From: Elysia crispata
Lineage: Eukaryota > Mollusca > Gastropoda > Plakobranchidae
Direction: 5' to 3'
DNA length: 64,000 nucleotides
NCBI GenBank assembly: GCA_033675545.1
Contig: JAWDGP010008078.1
Coordinates: 83,501 to 147,500 of the forward strand
The notes beneath the pieces are model-generated. The model saw nothing but the letters and a program-made list of their open reading frames with translations, was not told the DNA's origin and did no database searches. Positions within the stretch are counted from its first letter, which is position 1, and the number at the start of each line of letters is the position of its first letter. Below are positions 14,684 to 61,759 of the stretch, in pieces. Both the position numbers and the translations under genes were made by a program.

Positions 14684-17215
14684 AATCTACATATATATGC
14701 TTCTTTAAGTTTGGTTTTAGTTTTGATTTCGTAGATGAGAGATATGTGAGGAGGCTGGTGAAAATCGTGCACAAGTCAGACTTGATGGGTTTTATGTTAC
14801 TAACCTAGTTTTCAACCTCAGCTCTTTCATACTCCTTGAAATCATAATAAGAGACAGGGCTCGGCTACAATATCTTAGAGCTCTACAGACTGTCATTCCA
14901 ACTAAGGCTGGTTTAACTTAATGCAAAACTGAAAGAGTTTACAGCCGGTTTGCCTGTCAATGTAGTGCCATCCACATAACACGGGCGCTCTCTCAAGGTC
15001 TGATATTGTGGGTAATGGTGCAAACCACATCTTCAGATTAATTGCACAGACATGCGCATTATTTCTATTGCTTTCAGCTTATCTTTTTTAAAACTGCATC
15101 TTTATCACTTCAGATTAAAAACCTTGGAAAAAATCAACAAGGCTTTGATAAGCAGTGTCTTTCACAGGTCTATTAGTGCAGTTGAACCCGAGAATAACTT
15201 CATGTCTTGATCTTTTCATAAAGTATCGTTATAGCAAAGATTGCTGTTATTCCTGCAAAAGGAAATGAAGAAGAATTTGTTGTGATGAGTGGGAGATAAG
15301 TGGTTTTTGAAAATCTTAGCTGTGAGTGAGATGCAAAGGTCTTGTGTACCAGAGCTCTGGTGACACTGGCACTAGGCCTAGACTTTGTTTTGACAGAGGG
15401 AACTGTGTGGAGAAAAGGCGCAAAAACATGCATCCCTTCTTCTTTGCTACCGTGACATACTAGCAATGCAGGCAAGACATAATGCTCGAGATTTTTTTCT
15501 ATGAAAATTTTTGGTGCTTAATTTCTTTTGTACCCACGGATCTAGTTGTCATTACAGGGGGAAGCGGTATTGATACTATTTATCGCAGAAATAAATTGAA
15601 TGACTTAAAGGAAAAATCCGGGATTTTGAGTCTGTTGTGATAATTTATAAAAAATTAAAGTGATTTATAGAATTTGTGAAATTTGAATATTAATCTAGTA
15701 ACTTGAGATGAATCGGTGAAAATGATACCACCAGACTAGGCCGAGACAAAAAATGCAAATTATTAACCTAGAGCCTTACATTTTACTTACTTGTGGGTGT
15801 TTGAGTGACAGTGTATGTATATGCACACATGCTTTAATTAGTTGTTTTTTTTTTTTTATCTGTTTTTATGAAGTAAGCAATGAATTAGGTTTTTTTATGT
15901 TAAGACAAGAGTTTGCTATTTTGAGGGCAATGTTTTAAAAAAATGGATCTTTGAAAATTGGGCCATCAATACTTTCAAAGTTCTAGAGGCTACTTTGAAG
16001 TTCTCAGTTCCCCTATCCCTCTTGAGCATCCCCTGACCTCACAAACAGGCTGACCATGTGCCAGAAAATCAAGCACAACAAATATTTTGGATTGCCCGTT
16101 CAGTCCATTGGTTTTTGCATCCACACTATCCGTTCTACATGTTGCGTGGAACTGAACTTCTGGATTGGGCTTTATAATTTGATATATGATAAATACATTA
16201 TCATATGCACCAAATGCAAAAAAAAAACATATCATGAACTTTATAGTAAGGCCCCTTCTCCAATCACAGGTTTACGATAAAAAATGACCAAAACCAAAAT
16301 TTCTTAAATGTGTCATATATACACACATGTAGATATATTTATATCAACATCATAAAAAGATTGCTCAGCAAAGAGGAGTATTGATATGATTAACCAACTC
16401 AACTAGAACTGAGGTGAGAAAAAACTCAATCCCAGTCAGGTAAAGCCCTAACCCTAACTACAGAAGGGACATAAATCTCTACAGAGAACAAACACGCTTT
16501 TGAAAAAAAAATATTACCGTTAAACAAAACAAAGATAAAATTAAGAAATAAACTGCAAAAAAGACAATGTTTTATGACAAATAAAAATTTTTCTAAGACA
16601 TCTCCTTCACATCATGCTGACTCCACCATTTCACTCTTTTCACCATCAATATCCCATTCCATCATCTCAACATCACAATCTGACTCCTGATCTCAAATGG
16701 GCCATGGTCATTCTTTTCATCCTAATTGTAGGGATAACCACGCAGATAACAACAATAAACCTTTTCTGTACCATCCCTGAAAAGATCAAATTGATCATCC
16801 ATCCCAAATCAAAGGTTAGATCTAGCCTAGCCTTAAAACCACTAAAAAAAACCCAGATTTTGAAGTATGTCACTAAATCTAATTCTAGTCCAAAAATGAA
16901 ACTAAAGATGACCAATTTAAAGTTTAAAATATCCTCTAAATGTAAATAAGGTTTCCAAGAGATTTCTAGTAGTAATAAGGAAAGTAGACATCCACAAAGT
17001 GAAAGTCAACGGGTGTTATAGGTACAAAATATAATGGTCCATACAGGTGAAGGAGGGCGATATAGGTTGGTTTTTTTTTTTAAGTCACTAATAGTCATGA
17101 CCAGATTCTAGTAAAGGTGTTAAATTGTATATAGAATACTATATAGTTATTTCTAATACATGTATTAATGAAGTTTATAAGAATTGAAAGACACAACACT
17201 TATATCAGGTACATA

Positions 17216-17221
17216 TTTAAT
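17216..17221 (-). terminator. Candidate ORC2 poly(A) signal (ATTAAA)
   Basis: TTTAAT on the plus strand reads ATTAAA on the minus strand, about 180 bases beyond the ORC2 stop. ATTAAA is the commonest variant of the canonical hexamer. I saw no canonical AATAAA on the minus strand in the first 250 bases after the stop. Confidence 0.4.
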
Positions 17222-17400
17222 TCAAAACCATGAAATAACAGCATCTGGGGCTTTCCCAATCGGAATCAGCCTACATTAGGTATATTAATCATCAAATCAA
17301 ACATTGAGTATAGAGCGCTTGAGACTCACAGACACAGTCAATTAATACTGTACATGTATTTTGAACTGTTCATTCATAAAGTATAAATCTTCAGAACTGT

Positions 17401-51637
<34,237 letters not shown>

Positions 51638-53056
51638 TCTAAATTAAGTCCGACTAGACTAGATCTAGATCTAGATACCTAGGCCTCTAGAGGCGAAACG
51701 AAGATTAGATTTTTTTAATAAGGTAATATTTGTGATAGTTGCTATAAAGACCAATTTATGAAGGCAGAGCTCTAGATTGATAATGTGTTTTTACAACTCT
51801 CCGTGAAAAGTTAAATTCATTTGACTTCGAGATTCTTCGAAGTTTGTCAGGAAAAAATAACCTCTTAAAATCTAGATTAGACTCTAGATTCTAGATCTAG
51901 ATCTAGATTTTTAAATTTTTTTTCCTGCATCTGAATCTCTATTACAATAAGATATTTATTAGATTAAATCGAATCTATTGCTAGTCTTATCTTTTTCACT
52001 GCCAACTAATTTCACTTTTCTCCCAGGCCTGATATTTCTTCAAGGTACTGATATCTACGATCTGCTCAACAGGTACATCGAAGCAAACAATGTTGGTAAA
52101 TAAAGCGCGAAAAGGGAAGCTACTTTAAAATATTCACTACGAAATTTGAACCATGATGAGAAGGTCCATGAAGGAACCGTTTGATGCAAGTCATCGATTA
52201 CATCGCAATTCTCACAAGTCAATAGATATTTTGCATGCATCAAGGCTATTGTTTTTCCCACAACCACTCCACAATTTAAGTCTATCAAATATACTATCAT
52301 TCTGTTTTACTGTAAGTAACATCCATTGTGAAAAATCAACGACTAAGAATACGACTGCACAATTATCGATCCTAGAAGTAGAAGGCGATCGTGTGTCAGT
52401 AAGGAAAGGTGCCAGCAGAAGCACATTATGGTCAATGTAGAGAGATAAACAGAAAAGAGGGTTGCGTAAAAGATTGCAGCCAAATCCAGCAGCTTGCATT
52501 TTTAGCTTGAGATCTCTCTTCATTTAAAGAAAGTCTTCAGAAAAACGTGAGAAGAATTCCCATGTCTCGAGCTTCCACATAAGCTGCACTGGTGTGAGTG
52601 GCTCTGTATGTGTGTGTGTGTGTGTGTGTTCGTGTGTGATGTGGCCTTAAAAAATTTAGGGGTCAATGACTGGTATGGACAAATTGTGATATCCAAATTT
52701 TCTGCAAGCCCAATAAATTCACTGCATAAAACATTTTTTTAAACATATTAAAATTTGGCTCAGATGTCCTTTGACTCTAGATGAGAACCTGAGAAAAACA
52801 CGTTTGAAGTTCGGGAAAGTCTTCATACAGAGTTGTAGGTATCTTCACAAAAACACCAACAAAATAATATTAAAAGTTGCTTTTGGTCTTTGAATTTTTT
52901 TGGTATAAAAAAAAATGGATGATTGTTCGTGAGAAGCTAAAAAGTGAGCATCCTTGAAAAATGGATTTTTTTTTTATTATTATTATTTTATTTTGTTTCT
53001 TTGAAGCCCTATAGCTCAAAACAATAATTTCTGACATGAGCCATAAAATTCCAGGC

Positions 53057-53151
<95 letters not shown>

Positions 53152-54600
53152 GTGTGTGTGTGTGTGTGAGTTTTCGGATGGATATTTAGACCTATAACCT
53201 GAATAATAACTGCTTAACTGTCTCCTTCACAATTTATTGTATAAGTTCAATTTTTATACTTCTTAAATTAATGTCGATCTTTAGGCATAAAGATTCTTTA
53301 TTTCTTGAATTTCGTATTGAGCTGAAGTCTTTGTTCTCTGCATGTACGGTTGAATAAAAGACCTTAGACAGTTTTGAGTGTCAGTACTAATTTGCTCTTG
53401 AGTGTGTGAGTGTGTGTGTGTGTGTGCGCGCGCGCGCTCACACGGCCAAACCCTAAAGGTATGATATGCTTGTAAATGATCGCTAAGTGAGTTAAACAAT
53501 GATCGAGCTGAATCAACACACCGATTCCTTGAAAACCATAGTTTAAGTTGGTTCTGTGTTTATCCTCTTGAGGCGAACATTTTAGATAGTTGATTGTCCC
53601 GGTATTGAATCTCCCAGGGTTATGGCAGATCCAGAACATAGGCTAATTAATTTCGAGCGCATTTTGAAGTTGAGACACTCGATTTACAAGCTCTAGGCTA
53701 GAAAATTTAAGGTTGTACCAGGCCTGTTGATCTGATAAAAGCAACAAAAGATAGTTTCTAGATATGCTGGTCTTCGTGGTCTGAGGGCAAGATGTTATTA
53801 TTCTATCGTTTTTGCCTTCCCATTCTCTCCCTGCAAGTTGTAGTTTGCTATAGTGTATGAGCATTAGGTTTACAGAAGATTCCAAGCTTTAGAACTGAAA
53901 TCGAATTAATTTTTATACCTTTATACCTGTAAAGTGCAATGATTATTTGTTGTTCGTTAATAAAGACTTGACTTTCAATGAACAACATTTTTTTAAATTT
54001 CATTTTTATTTGCTTCTTTTCTTTCCTGACGATGTTTTTTCTTTTGTCGACAAAGATTTTGTTGGACCACTGCCAAGGTCAGTAGCCATTGGTCATCGAC
54101 AAAAGACCCTCTCAAACCTGGCAAAGAGAAAAGCGATATGAAGGAAAATATATCAATATTAATTTGGATGTCAGTAACCAGTCTACTATCACACAGCTTC
54201 GATAAGAATAATGTCTTCAAAATAATGTATTCACTTGGCTATAACGCGTTACATACAAAGTTAACACAAATCATCCATTTTGAATGGCATCAACAATGTC
54301 AGCAATCAGTACAATTAGATTTTAGTCGCACAACATTGATGTATCATATAAAATAAAATAAATTCTTCAGAAAACAAAGAAAAAATAAATGAAAGATCAT
54401 TACTCTATATAAATTTCATTGAAAGTCACATGTCTCAACTATTGGGAAAAATGTACCATCTGCATTGAAGTGTCTTGACCGTTATGAAGCAATAGCATAA
54501 ATTATCTTTAGGAAGCTAAATTGTAGGGAAGTAATGACTTCTACATCGAGAAATCAAAAACATTTATTTAGTAAAGAGATTGACATCTGAATTGAATAAT
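51638..54600. other. ORC2 upstream region and spacer rich in simple repeats
   Basis: Immediately upstream of the ORC2 start are CTAGATCT repeats (51656-51676 and 51884-51907). The ORC2 promoter should lie here, but I see no clear TATA or initiator. The rest is spacer: (TG)n near 52612, a long (TA)n at 53066-53147 running into (TG)n to 53169, and a GT/GC run near 53405-53437. Weak open frames at 52153-52440 and 53947-54141 on the plus strand are not supported well enough to call. Confidence 0.5.
53066..53169. repeat. (TA)n-(TG)n microsatellite
   Basis: About 41 TA units are followed by TTTA and about 9 TG units. It is the longest pure AT tract in the window and a likely source of length polymorphism. 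Confidence 0.95.
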
Positions 54601-56234
54601 CTAGAGCTCTATGGGGGAACAACATTTGCATTCAGGATCCTGAACTGCTAGTTAACAATATCCTCTAAAATGAAGTATCTTAAGCGTTTTGAAGCAATCG
54701 CATCTAAGGTGAACAAGCTATATTGCAATGAAGCAATCATGTCTACACTTAAGACCTTCAAACGTACTCTCAATCCTTAGAGATGAAACTATTCCTGAAA
54801 AAAAAATATTAAAAAAGAATAAAAGCTGAATGAAGCAAAAAAAGGTAGCAGTTTGAGTATCTGCTGAGCCTTTTTTTACCTTTTTTTTTAGTTCAAGGCT
54901 CAAGACATATTTTTATTTCATTTTAATAAAACGGCTTTATATAGCGGAACTCTACGTGACATTTCATTGTCACTCTTTAAAGATATTAATATGTTTAATT
55001 CAGATCGTTACTGGCACACGATTGTTTCTTACACTATCATTCACAAGCTGTTTATGCCACCTAGATAGTTTCATAGGTAATTTTTTTTACACACTATTGA
55101 GATTGGGTAAGGGTAACATTTAAAAACCCAAATGAATGCTTGTTTCAATTTTTGTTTTGTTTTTTTTTAATAGTGAGGTCATGATCTTTTCATGCGAATC
55201 ATGTTTTACCACCTAATACAGACATACAGACGCTTGTACAGCTATACAAATAAAACAGAAAGACAGAACAGCCCATAAAAAATTGTCATATACATACCAA
55301 TTGTTGAACTATCTATCGAGTAGATAATTTGAGTAACTCACATCTATAATTATAATTATGACAACCAACAGCACTGGATAAAGAAAAGGCTTGACTATCT
55401 AAAGATTGTATCAATTGCCATCAATAGCTTAAGGAGAATTCCTGACTACCCAAACACGAGTCAATAATCATGACTAGCAAAATAAAATCTTGACAATCTA
55501 AATTTTCTAATGCTTTTACTGAATGGATCATCAAAAATTTTCATCAACTTGTTATCAACTGTTATGATTAACTAAATTAACCCTACGAGGCCTTTAAGGG
55601 ATAAACTAAAACAAAATAACTGAAAATATTCGATTGAAGTAATTGGATTAACTAATAAAAACTTCACTTTTTGAGAAGCTAAATTTGTCTAACTTTAATT
55701 TTTGCTCGAGAGGAAATAACATGTGATGAGATTATTTAAACGACCTGAATTATTTTAATTCACTGTGTGATTAAATAAAATAATTTTTTACTAACTGAAT
55801 TTAAAATTGTTAAAAAAAGCGCCAAATCTTTACTTTTAGTTTAAAATTATTCATATGTTATTGCCAATACTATTGATTTCCACCGAATCAATATTAATTT
55901 TCACTTTCAGTTAATGTTTTCTGAAACTTTTTACATTGAACTTATGGTACCAACATTTTCTTGTAGTTCTATCTGACACAATTTTCACTCATCAGAAGAA
56001 GAAGCCAAGTACTTTGACTTAAATAGATACTATTCGATACTTATGTTGTAAGATCAATAGTCCATAAAGTTCTCTTAACTTGATTTTCCACTTACAAATC
56101 GTCAAATATTGCTTTTAAAATCATATAATCGGCACTTACAAATAGAACTAACAATAAAATGATGATAGAAATGAAATTTACTGAAACACAACAGTGTTAC
56201 ACTTACAGATAAACTTGGACAAGAGGTCGTCGAA

Positions 56235-57089
56235 TCAGTTTATGAACTGAATAAAAATTTGCTGAGTGCTATTTTTAACATGTTGAGAAATTCTCAATAA
56301 ACCCTGAGCGTAACAAAGCTTCTCCAGCGCTCTGAGTGGAAGCTAAGGTAGTTGAAATTTTTAAATCATTTCACTAATTTTCCGCATATCTTGTGTTTCT
56401 TGTCCTCTATAGATATTATTGTGAAAAATAACATGACAACCTTGTCAGAAACTTTTAATATCAATGATTATTTGAAATGTGGAATTAATAAGAATGGTAA
56501 AGACAAACTATTGGTCCAGCCATCTTACTTGAACATCACTTGTAGAGACATCGCCAGATTTGCTGTGTAGTAGGGATTGAGCTTTCTGCTCGGATAAAAA
56601 AAGAACAATTCATAAGATTCTTCCTTCAACAATTTCAACACTTTACAAAATTCTAAATGGAAATGAAAATATTAAATTATGAATCATAATGAATGTTAAT
56701 AAAACAAAAAAGGATAAAAATATAGAAATAATTTACTCCAACGAGTCTTCTGAATTAATTGCATAAGTTTTGGAAAAGATGAATAAAACCAAAGCATCAT
56801 ATTAAACACCTTTCCGAGTCAATCACACTTTGGAATCTTTTGTCTTACTCTTATAATTCCAACGTTGAACTTTCTATTCATTAACGATGTCTGTGAATAA
56901 TGTGAATCACTGAAGAATTAACGAGTGTATTCTAGAGGGTGATGTATTGCTCTCTGCTATGGCTAATAAAGTTCAATAGTGTATCCTGATCATTTAGATC
57001 AGTATATGCAGCTTACATTAATACCCCAACAGTGCGATACCTACCCTGAGTGTTTCCAACTTGCGTAGCACGTGTGGGTCCAACTGCAT
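56235..57089 (-). CDS. Micro-exon set, unit 1 (no signal exon seen)
   Basis: Minus-strand exons: 57089-57045 (45 bases, encodes MQLDPHVLRKLETLR), 56585-56529 (57 bases, encodes KAQSLLHSKSGDVSTSDVQ) and 56246-56235 (Phe-Ile-Asn then TGA). Acceptors TCTGCTAG, TCCGAGCAG and TTTATTCAG and donors GTAGGT and GTAAGA are good. The 27-base exon present in the other two units is missing here because the duplication joint falls just upstream. It may be the last part of the gene starting at 63979, spliced in by skipping the earlier terminal exons, or a decaying copy. Confidence 0.4.
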
Positions 57090-58207
57090 CTAGCAGAAAA
57101 AAGGGAAATATTTTGCATTCGTATAATAATGAGATTTTCTTTATCACAAAATCTACACTTTTACTGTGTTCGTTAAAATCTGAAATTTAATTCAATCTTA
57201 ATTGCATTTCCTTAACCGTAAACAATTGAAATATCACAAAAATCCTCTTATTTAACAATTGTGACTTTTATCAGTGTCTTATACGTTTCATTTTTTTATA
57301 ATATTTTTAGCTTTGAAAACAGTTTACTTAAAAAAAAAATACATAAAACATAACGTTTCTATATCTATAGAGTCAAGATCTATTTTTTTTCTCTATATCT
57401 ATATATTGTTTAATTTATCTAAAAATCATTTGATTTACCATCTTTCACATGTACATCTTTATATCAACTGTTATGATTTAACACAATTAAGGGGATAAGC
57501 AAAAATAAAATAACTGAAAATATTTCAGTAAAGTAATAGGATTAACTAATACAAACTACACCTTTTGTTTGACTGATTTGAGAAGCTAAATCGATCTAAC
57601 ATTGCTTTTTGCCCTAATTAAACGACCTGAAATATTTTAATTCACTTTGTGATTAAATAAATATAATTTTATGTTTACTGAATTGAAAGTTGTGAAAAAT
57701 AATCCAAAATTACTTTAATTTAAATTATGCATAGCTTATTGCCAATATTCTTGATTGCCACCGAATCAATATTAATTTTCACTCTCAGTTAATGTTTTCT
57801 GAAAGTTTTTTACATTGAAATTAGGGCGCCAACATTTTCTTGTAGTTCTATCTGACTAAATTTTCACTCCTCAGAAGAGCAAGCCAATTATTTTGATTTA
57901 AATAGATACTATTCGATATACTTATGTTGTAAGATCGATAGTCCACAAAGTTCTCTTACTCGATTTTCTAATTACTGATCGTCTAGTTCTACTTGTAAAA
58001 TCAGAAAATCTTTGAAGGAAATTTAGCCTTGTTTCGTTCACATGGAAAACATAGTTTGGAGAAGTAGAGGAACCTAGTTGTCTTAAGTTAAGAAGAGAGT
58101 GTCATGATCGACACTTGCCACTAGAACTAACAATATAATGATGGTAGAAGTGAAACCTACTGACACACAAAACTGTACTGGATAAATATCTCCACGAGGT
58201 CGTCGAA

Positions 58208-59617
58208 TTAGTTCATAAACTGAATAAAAATGCGATGAGTGCTACTTTTAAAATGTTAACAGATTCTCAATAAACCCTGAGCTAGAAACAGCTTCTCCAG
58301 TGCTCTGAGTGGATATTTTGGTATTTGAAATTTTTAAACCATTTTTTTTTTATTTTCAGCATCTCTTGTGGTTTTTATCCTCTAACCTGTGTACATTTGA
58401 GAAGAATGACAGAACAATCTTCTCATAACATTTTTATATCAATGATAATTTAAAAAAGAACTAATCATCTAAATTTTGAGAAAGTATAGGATAGACATGA
58501 GCAGGCTACGTGCTAAGATGTAAAAAGAATAAACAAATAAAGACACAGACTTTTGGTCCTGCTATCTTACTTGATCATCACTTGTAGAGGTATCGCCAGA
58601 TTTGGCACGCAGCAACATTTGAGCTTCCTGCTCGGATAAGAGAAAAACAATTTAGAAGATCCTTCTTGCAGCAATTTTAACACTTAACAAAAGGCTAAAT
58701 GGAATTGAAAACATCAAAGTAGGAATCATAATGAGTGTCAATAAAACAGCATTAAAATGATAAGTATAGAACTAAGTTATTTTAACAAACCTTCCAAATT
58801 TGTGGCCGAAGGTTTGTTATAGAAAAGATAAGACAAGATTGAATAAAATTACCTCACCATATTAAACACCTTTCTGATTCAATTACACTTTGAAATCTTT
58901 TGTCTCACACTTATGTTTCCAACGTTGAACTTTCTGTGATTAATGTGAATCACTGAAGAGATTACGAGTGTATTTTAGAGTGTGATGTATTGCTCTTGTT
59001 AATGGCTAATAAAGATTACGACCATTTAGATCAGTATATGCAGCTCACATTAATACGCCATCAGTACGATCCCTACCCTGAGTGTTTTCAACTTGCGTTC
59101 CAAGTGTGGATCCAACTGCATCTAGCAGGAAAAGGGGAAATATTTATCGTATGATTATGAGATTTTCTTTATCACAAAATCTACACTTCTATAACGTTCC
59201 TTCAACTCTAAAATTTAAGTCAACATGAATTACATTTCCTTTATTTGCAGTATCACAAAAAATCCCCTCATATAACAATTTCGACTTTTCTAGTGTCAGA
59301 TAACTTCCATTTTTTTATGATATTTTCAATTGCAAAAACAATTAACTTAAAGAATACATAAATATTAACGTTTTTTTTATCAATACAGCCAATATCTTTT
59401 TTTTCTCTTTATCTATTTATCATTTAATTTATCTAAGAGCCATTTGATTTTCTATCTTTCGCATGTCTATCTATCTCTTTTTGTATTTTTAGCCTTCTTC
59501 CTTTCTCCTCATTGTGTCTTTGTTGATTTATTCATTTCACTGTTATTCTCGTAGAGCTATTTTGATCATTACTTTTCCAAATTTGCATACCTGTCTTTTG
59601 CTCACCATGGTGTCTCC
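58208..59617 (-). CDS. Micro-exon set, unit 2 (no signal exon seen)
   Basis: Minus-strand exons: 59617-59591 (27 bases, GDTMVSKRQ), 59121-59077 (45 bases, MQLDPHLERKLKTLR), 58627-58571 (57 bases, EAQMLLRAKSGDTSTSDDQ) and 58219-58208 (Phe-Met-Asn then TAA). All internal exons start and end in phase 0. Splice signals are intact. A CT-rich, hydrophobic-coding stretch with a GTAAGT donor lies about 160-250 bases upstream (59780-59870), but it has no ATG in frame, so I do not call it a signal exon. The unit is therefore more likely an alternative exon block than an independent gene. Confidence 0.45.
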
Positions 59618-61759
59618 CTGAGAAGAAAAACAAATATGTTATATTAGCATTGGATCGAGAAAGTTTTGAGAGAAAAATCTTTCTGTAATATGAGACTAAG
59701 ATTTTATCAGTGGCATTAGATGAGCAATAACATTTATCCACGATCCCAACAATTTTAGCTACATAAATTAATGAACTTACCCAAGATTTTGTTTTGAGAG
59801 AGAGAACAAGCGTAGAAAAAGAAGCAGAGATAGAGCGTAAAAAAGAAGAATGAGGATAAAAATGGAATTGGGAAAATGTGGCAAAAAATTTCTACAGAAA
59901 AGACAAAAAAGCAAAATGACCTCTAAAATATATAAATATATAAAACCCCGTTGCTTATTCAGACATAAAGATAAAAAAGATCAGAGCCAGCCATAAACAT
60001 TGTGGAAAAAGACCAATAGAGTAGTTATTTATCGAGTTGTTAGTTTGTTGAAGTATCTTAACAGTCTTGAAGCAATTGCATCTAAGTTGAAGAAGCTATA
60101 ATTTTCATAAAGCAATCATGTCTATACTCAAGATCTTCAAAAGAACTTTCAATCCTTAAAGTTAAAAATATATTCTCAAAAAAAAGTAAAAGCAGAGTAA
60201 AGCAAATTATGTAAAGAAGTTTGGACATGTTCTAACCCTGTTTTTTTTTTTTAAATTTCTGGAAAGAGTTCAAGGCTCAAGAGGTAATTTTTTTCAGTTT
60301 GTACAGCGGCTCTTTTTTGCAGAATTCTTCTTGACTTTCCATTGCCACTTTTTATAGATATAAATATTTTAATTCATATATCATGACTGGCATACGATTG
60401 TTCCTTACACTATCATTCACAAGTTGTGTATGGTTCCTAGATGATTCATAGGTAATTTTTTACACACTGTTCTTTTGGGCTTTATGCAAGGGTAACATTT
60501 AAAAACTAAAATGAATGCTCGTGTAAAGTTTTGTTTCTATTTTAATAGTGAGGTCATGGTCTTTTTATCTGTATTATATTTTACCGTCTACAGCAAAAAA
60601 CAAAAAACAAAAAAAAACCATAAAAGCAGGGTTAAGTTCCATAGGTTATAAATGGACTAACAGATGCTTGTACAGCTACACAGATATATCAGAAAGACCA
60701 AGCAACTCATAAAAATTGTCATAAGCATACCGTTTGTTCAACTGTCTATCTAGAAGATAATTTGAATAACTCAAATATATTTATGAATGAAAATATCAAG
60801 ACAACCATCACCATTGACTTAAAAATGGTCTGATTATCTAAAGTTTGTTTCAATGGCCATCACTAGCTGAAGAGGAGACCCTGACTTCCCAAGCACGAGT
60901 CAAAAATCTTTCCTAGCAAAAAAAAATCCTGACCATCTAAATTTTCTAAATGCTTTTACAGAAAGGGTCCTCAAAAATGTTGATCAATTTTATATTAACG
61001 GATAAAGTTGACTAAATAACTTACAAAATCCTTTGAGGAATAAACAAAAAAAATTAACATATTTGATTTAGTAATAGGATTGACTAATAAAAATTTCACT
61101 TTTTGTTTGACTGATTTGAGACGCAAAATTGATTTTTTTAACAATACCTTTTACTCCAGGGAAAATAACATGTGATGAGATTAAAAAATGACCTAAAAAT
61201 TTTGATTCACTGTGTGATTAACTTAAAAAAAATTTTGTTCACTCTTGTGAAAATTGTTAAAGTATCTCTAAATCTTTACCGTAGTTTAAAATTATTTATA
61301 TGTTAGTGCTTATATTCTGAATTGCCACCGACTAAATATTTCACTTTCAATTATTGTTTTATGAGAGTATTTTACATTGAACTTATGGCGCCATCGTTTT
61401 CCTGTAGTTATAACTGACATAATTTCTACTCCTAAGAAGAGGAAGCCAATTAAATGGTTAGAAAAAATAATTCGACATCTACGTTGTAAGATCGATAGCC
61501 CCCAAAATTATCTCAACTCGATTTTACAGTTAAAGATCTTTAAACACTGCTTTTAAAATCGAAAACATATTGAAATAATACTTAACCTTGTATTGTTCGC
61601 TTAAAAAACATCGTATGGAAAACGTAGTTGTTTTCAGTAAAGAAGAGAGTATCATGATCGGCACTTACCACGAAAACTAATAATATAATTATGATAGGAA
61701 GGAAAGCTACGGATACACACACAACTGTGATAAATAAATATCTACACGAAGTTGTCGAA

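Larger units (their letters stand above)
13948..17400. other. Convergent DARS1/ORC2 3' region
   Basis: This is the space between the DARS1 stop (plus) and the ORC2 stop (minus). I see no convincing gene in it: the open frames at 14462-14734, 15200-15475 and 16614-16949 have no protein-like composition and no splice context. It should contain both 3' UTRs. Confidence 0.6.

Noticed and set aside
52153-52440. 95-codon plus-strand frame divergent from ORC2, with an internal GTAAGT
   Set aside because: No recognisable motif, overlaps an equally long minus-strand frame, and no following exon could be placed. A head-to-head neighbour of ORC2 is possible but unproven.
53947-54141. Plus-strand frame ending GPLPRSVAIGHRQKTLSNLA then KRKAI
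   Set aside because: It has an exon-like composition and a possible acceptor before it, but no partner exons and no family recognition. Left uncalled.
54718-54800. Possible minus-strand terminal exon (SSLRIESTFEGLK...CFIAI) after a TTTTTTTTCAG acceptor
   Set aside because: The matching block in the third unit (near 60100-60180) changes nearly every residue and loses the stop, so the frame does not look selected.
59780-59870. Hydrophobic minus-strand stretch with a GTAAGT donor, a possible second signal exon
   Set aside because: No in-frame ATG; the hydrophobicity follows from CT-rich sequence.
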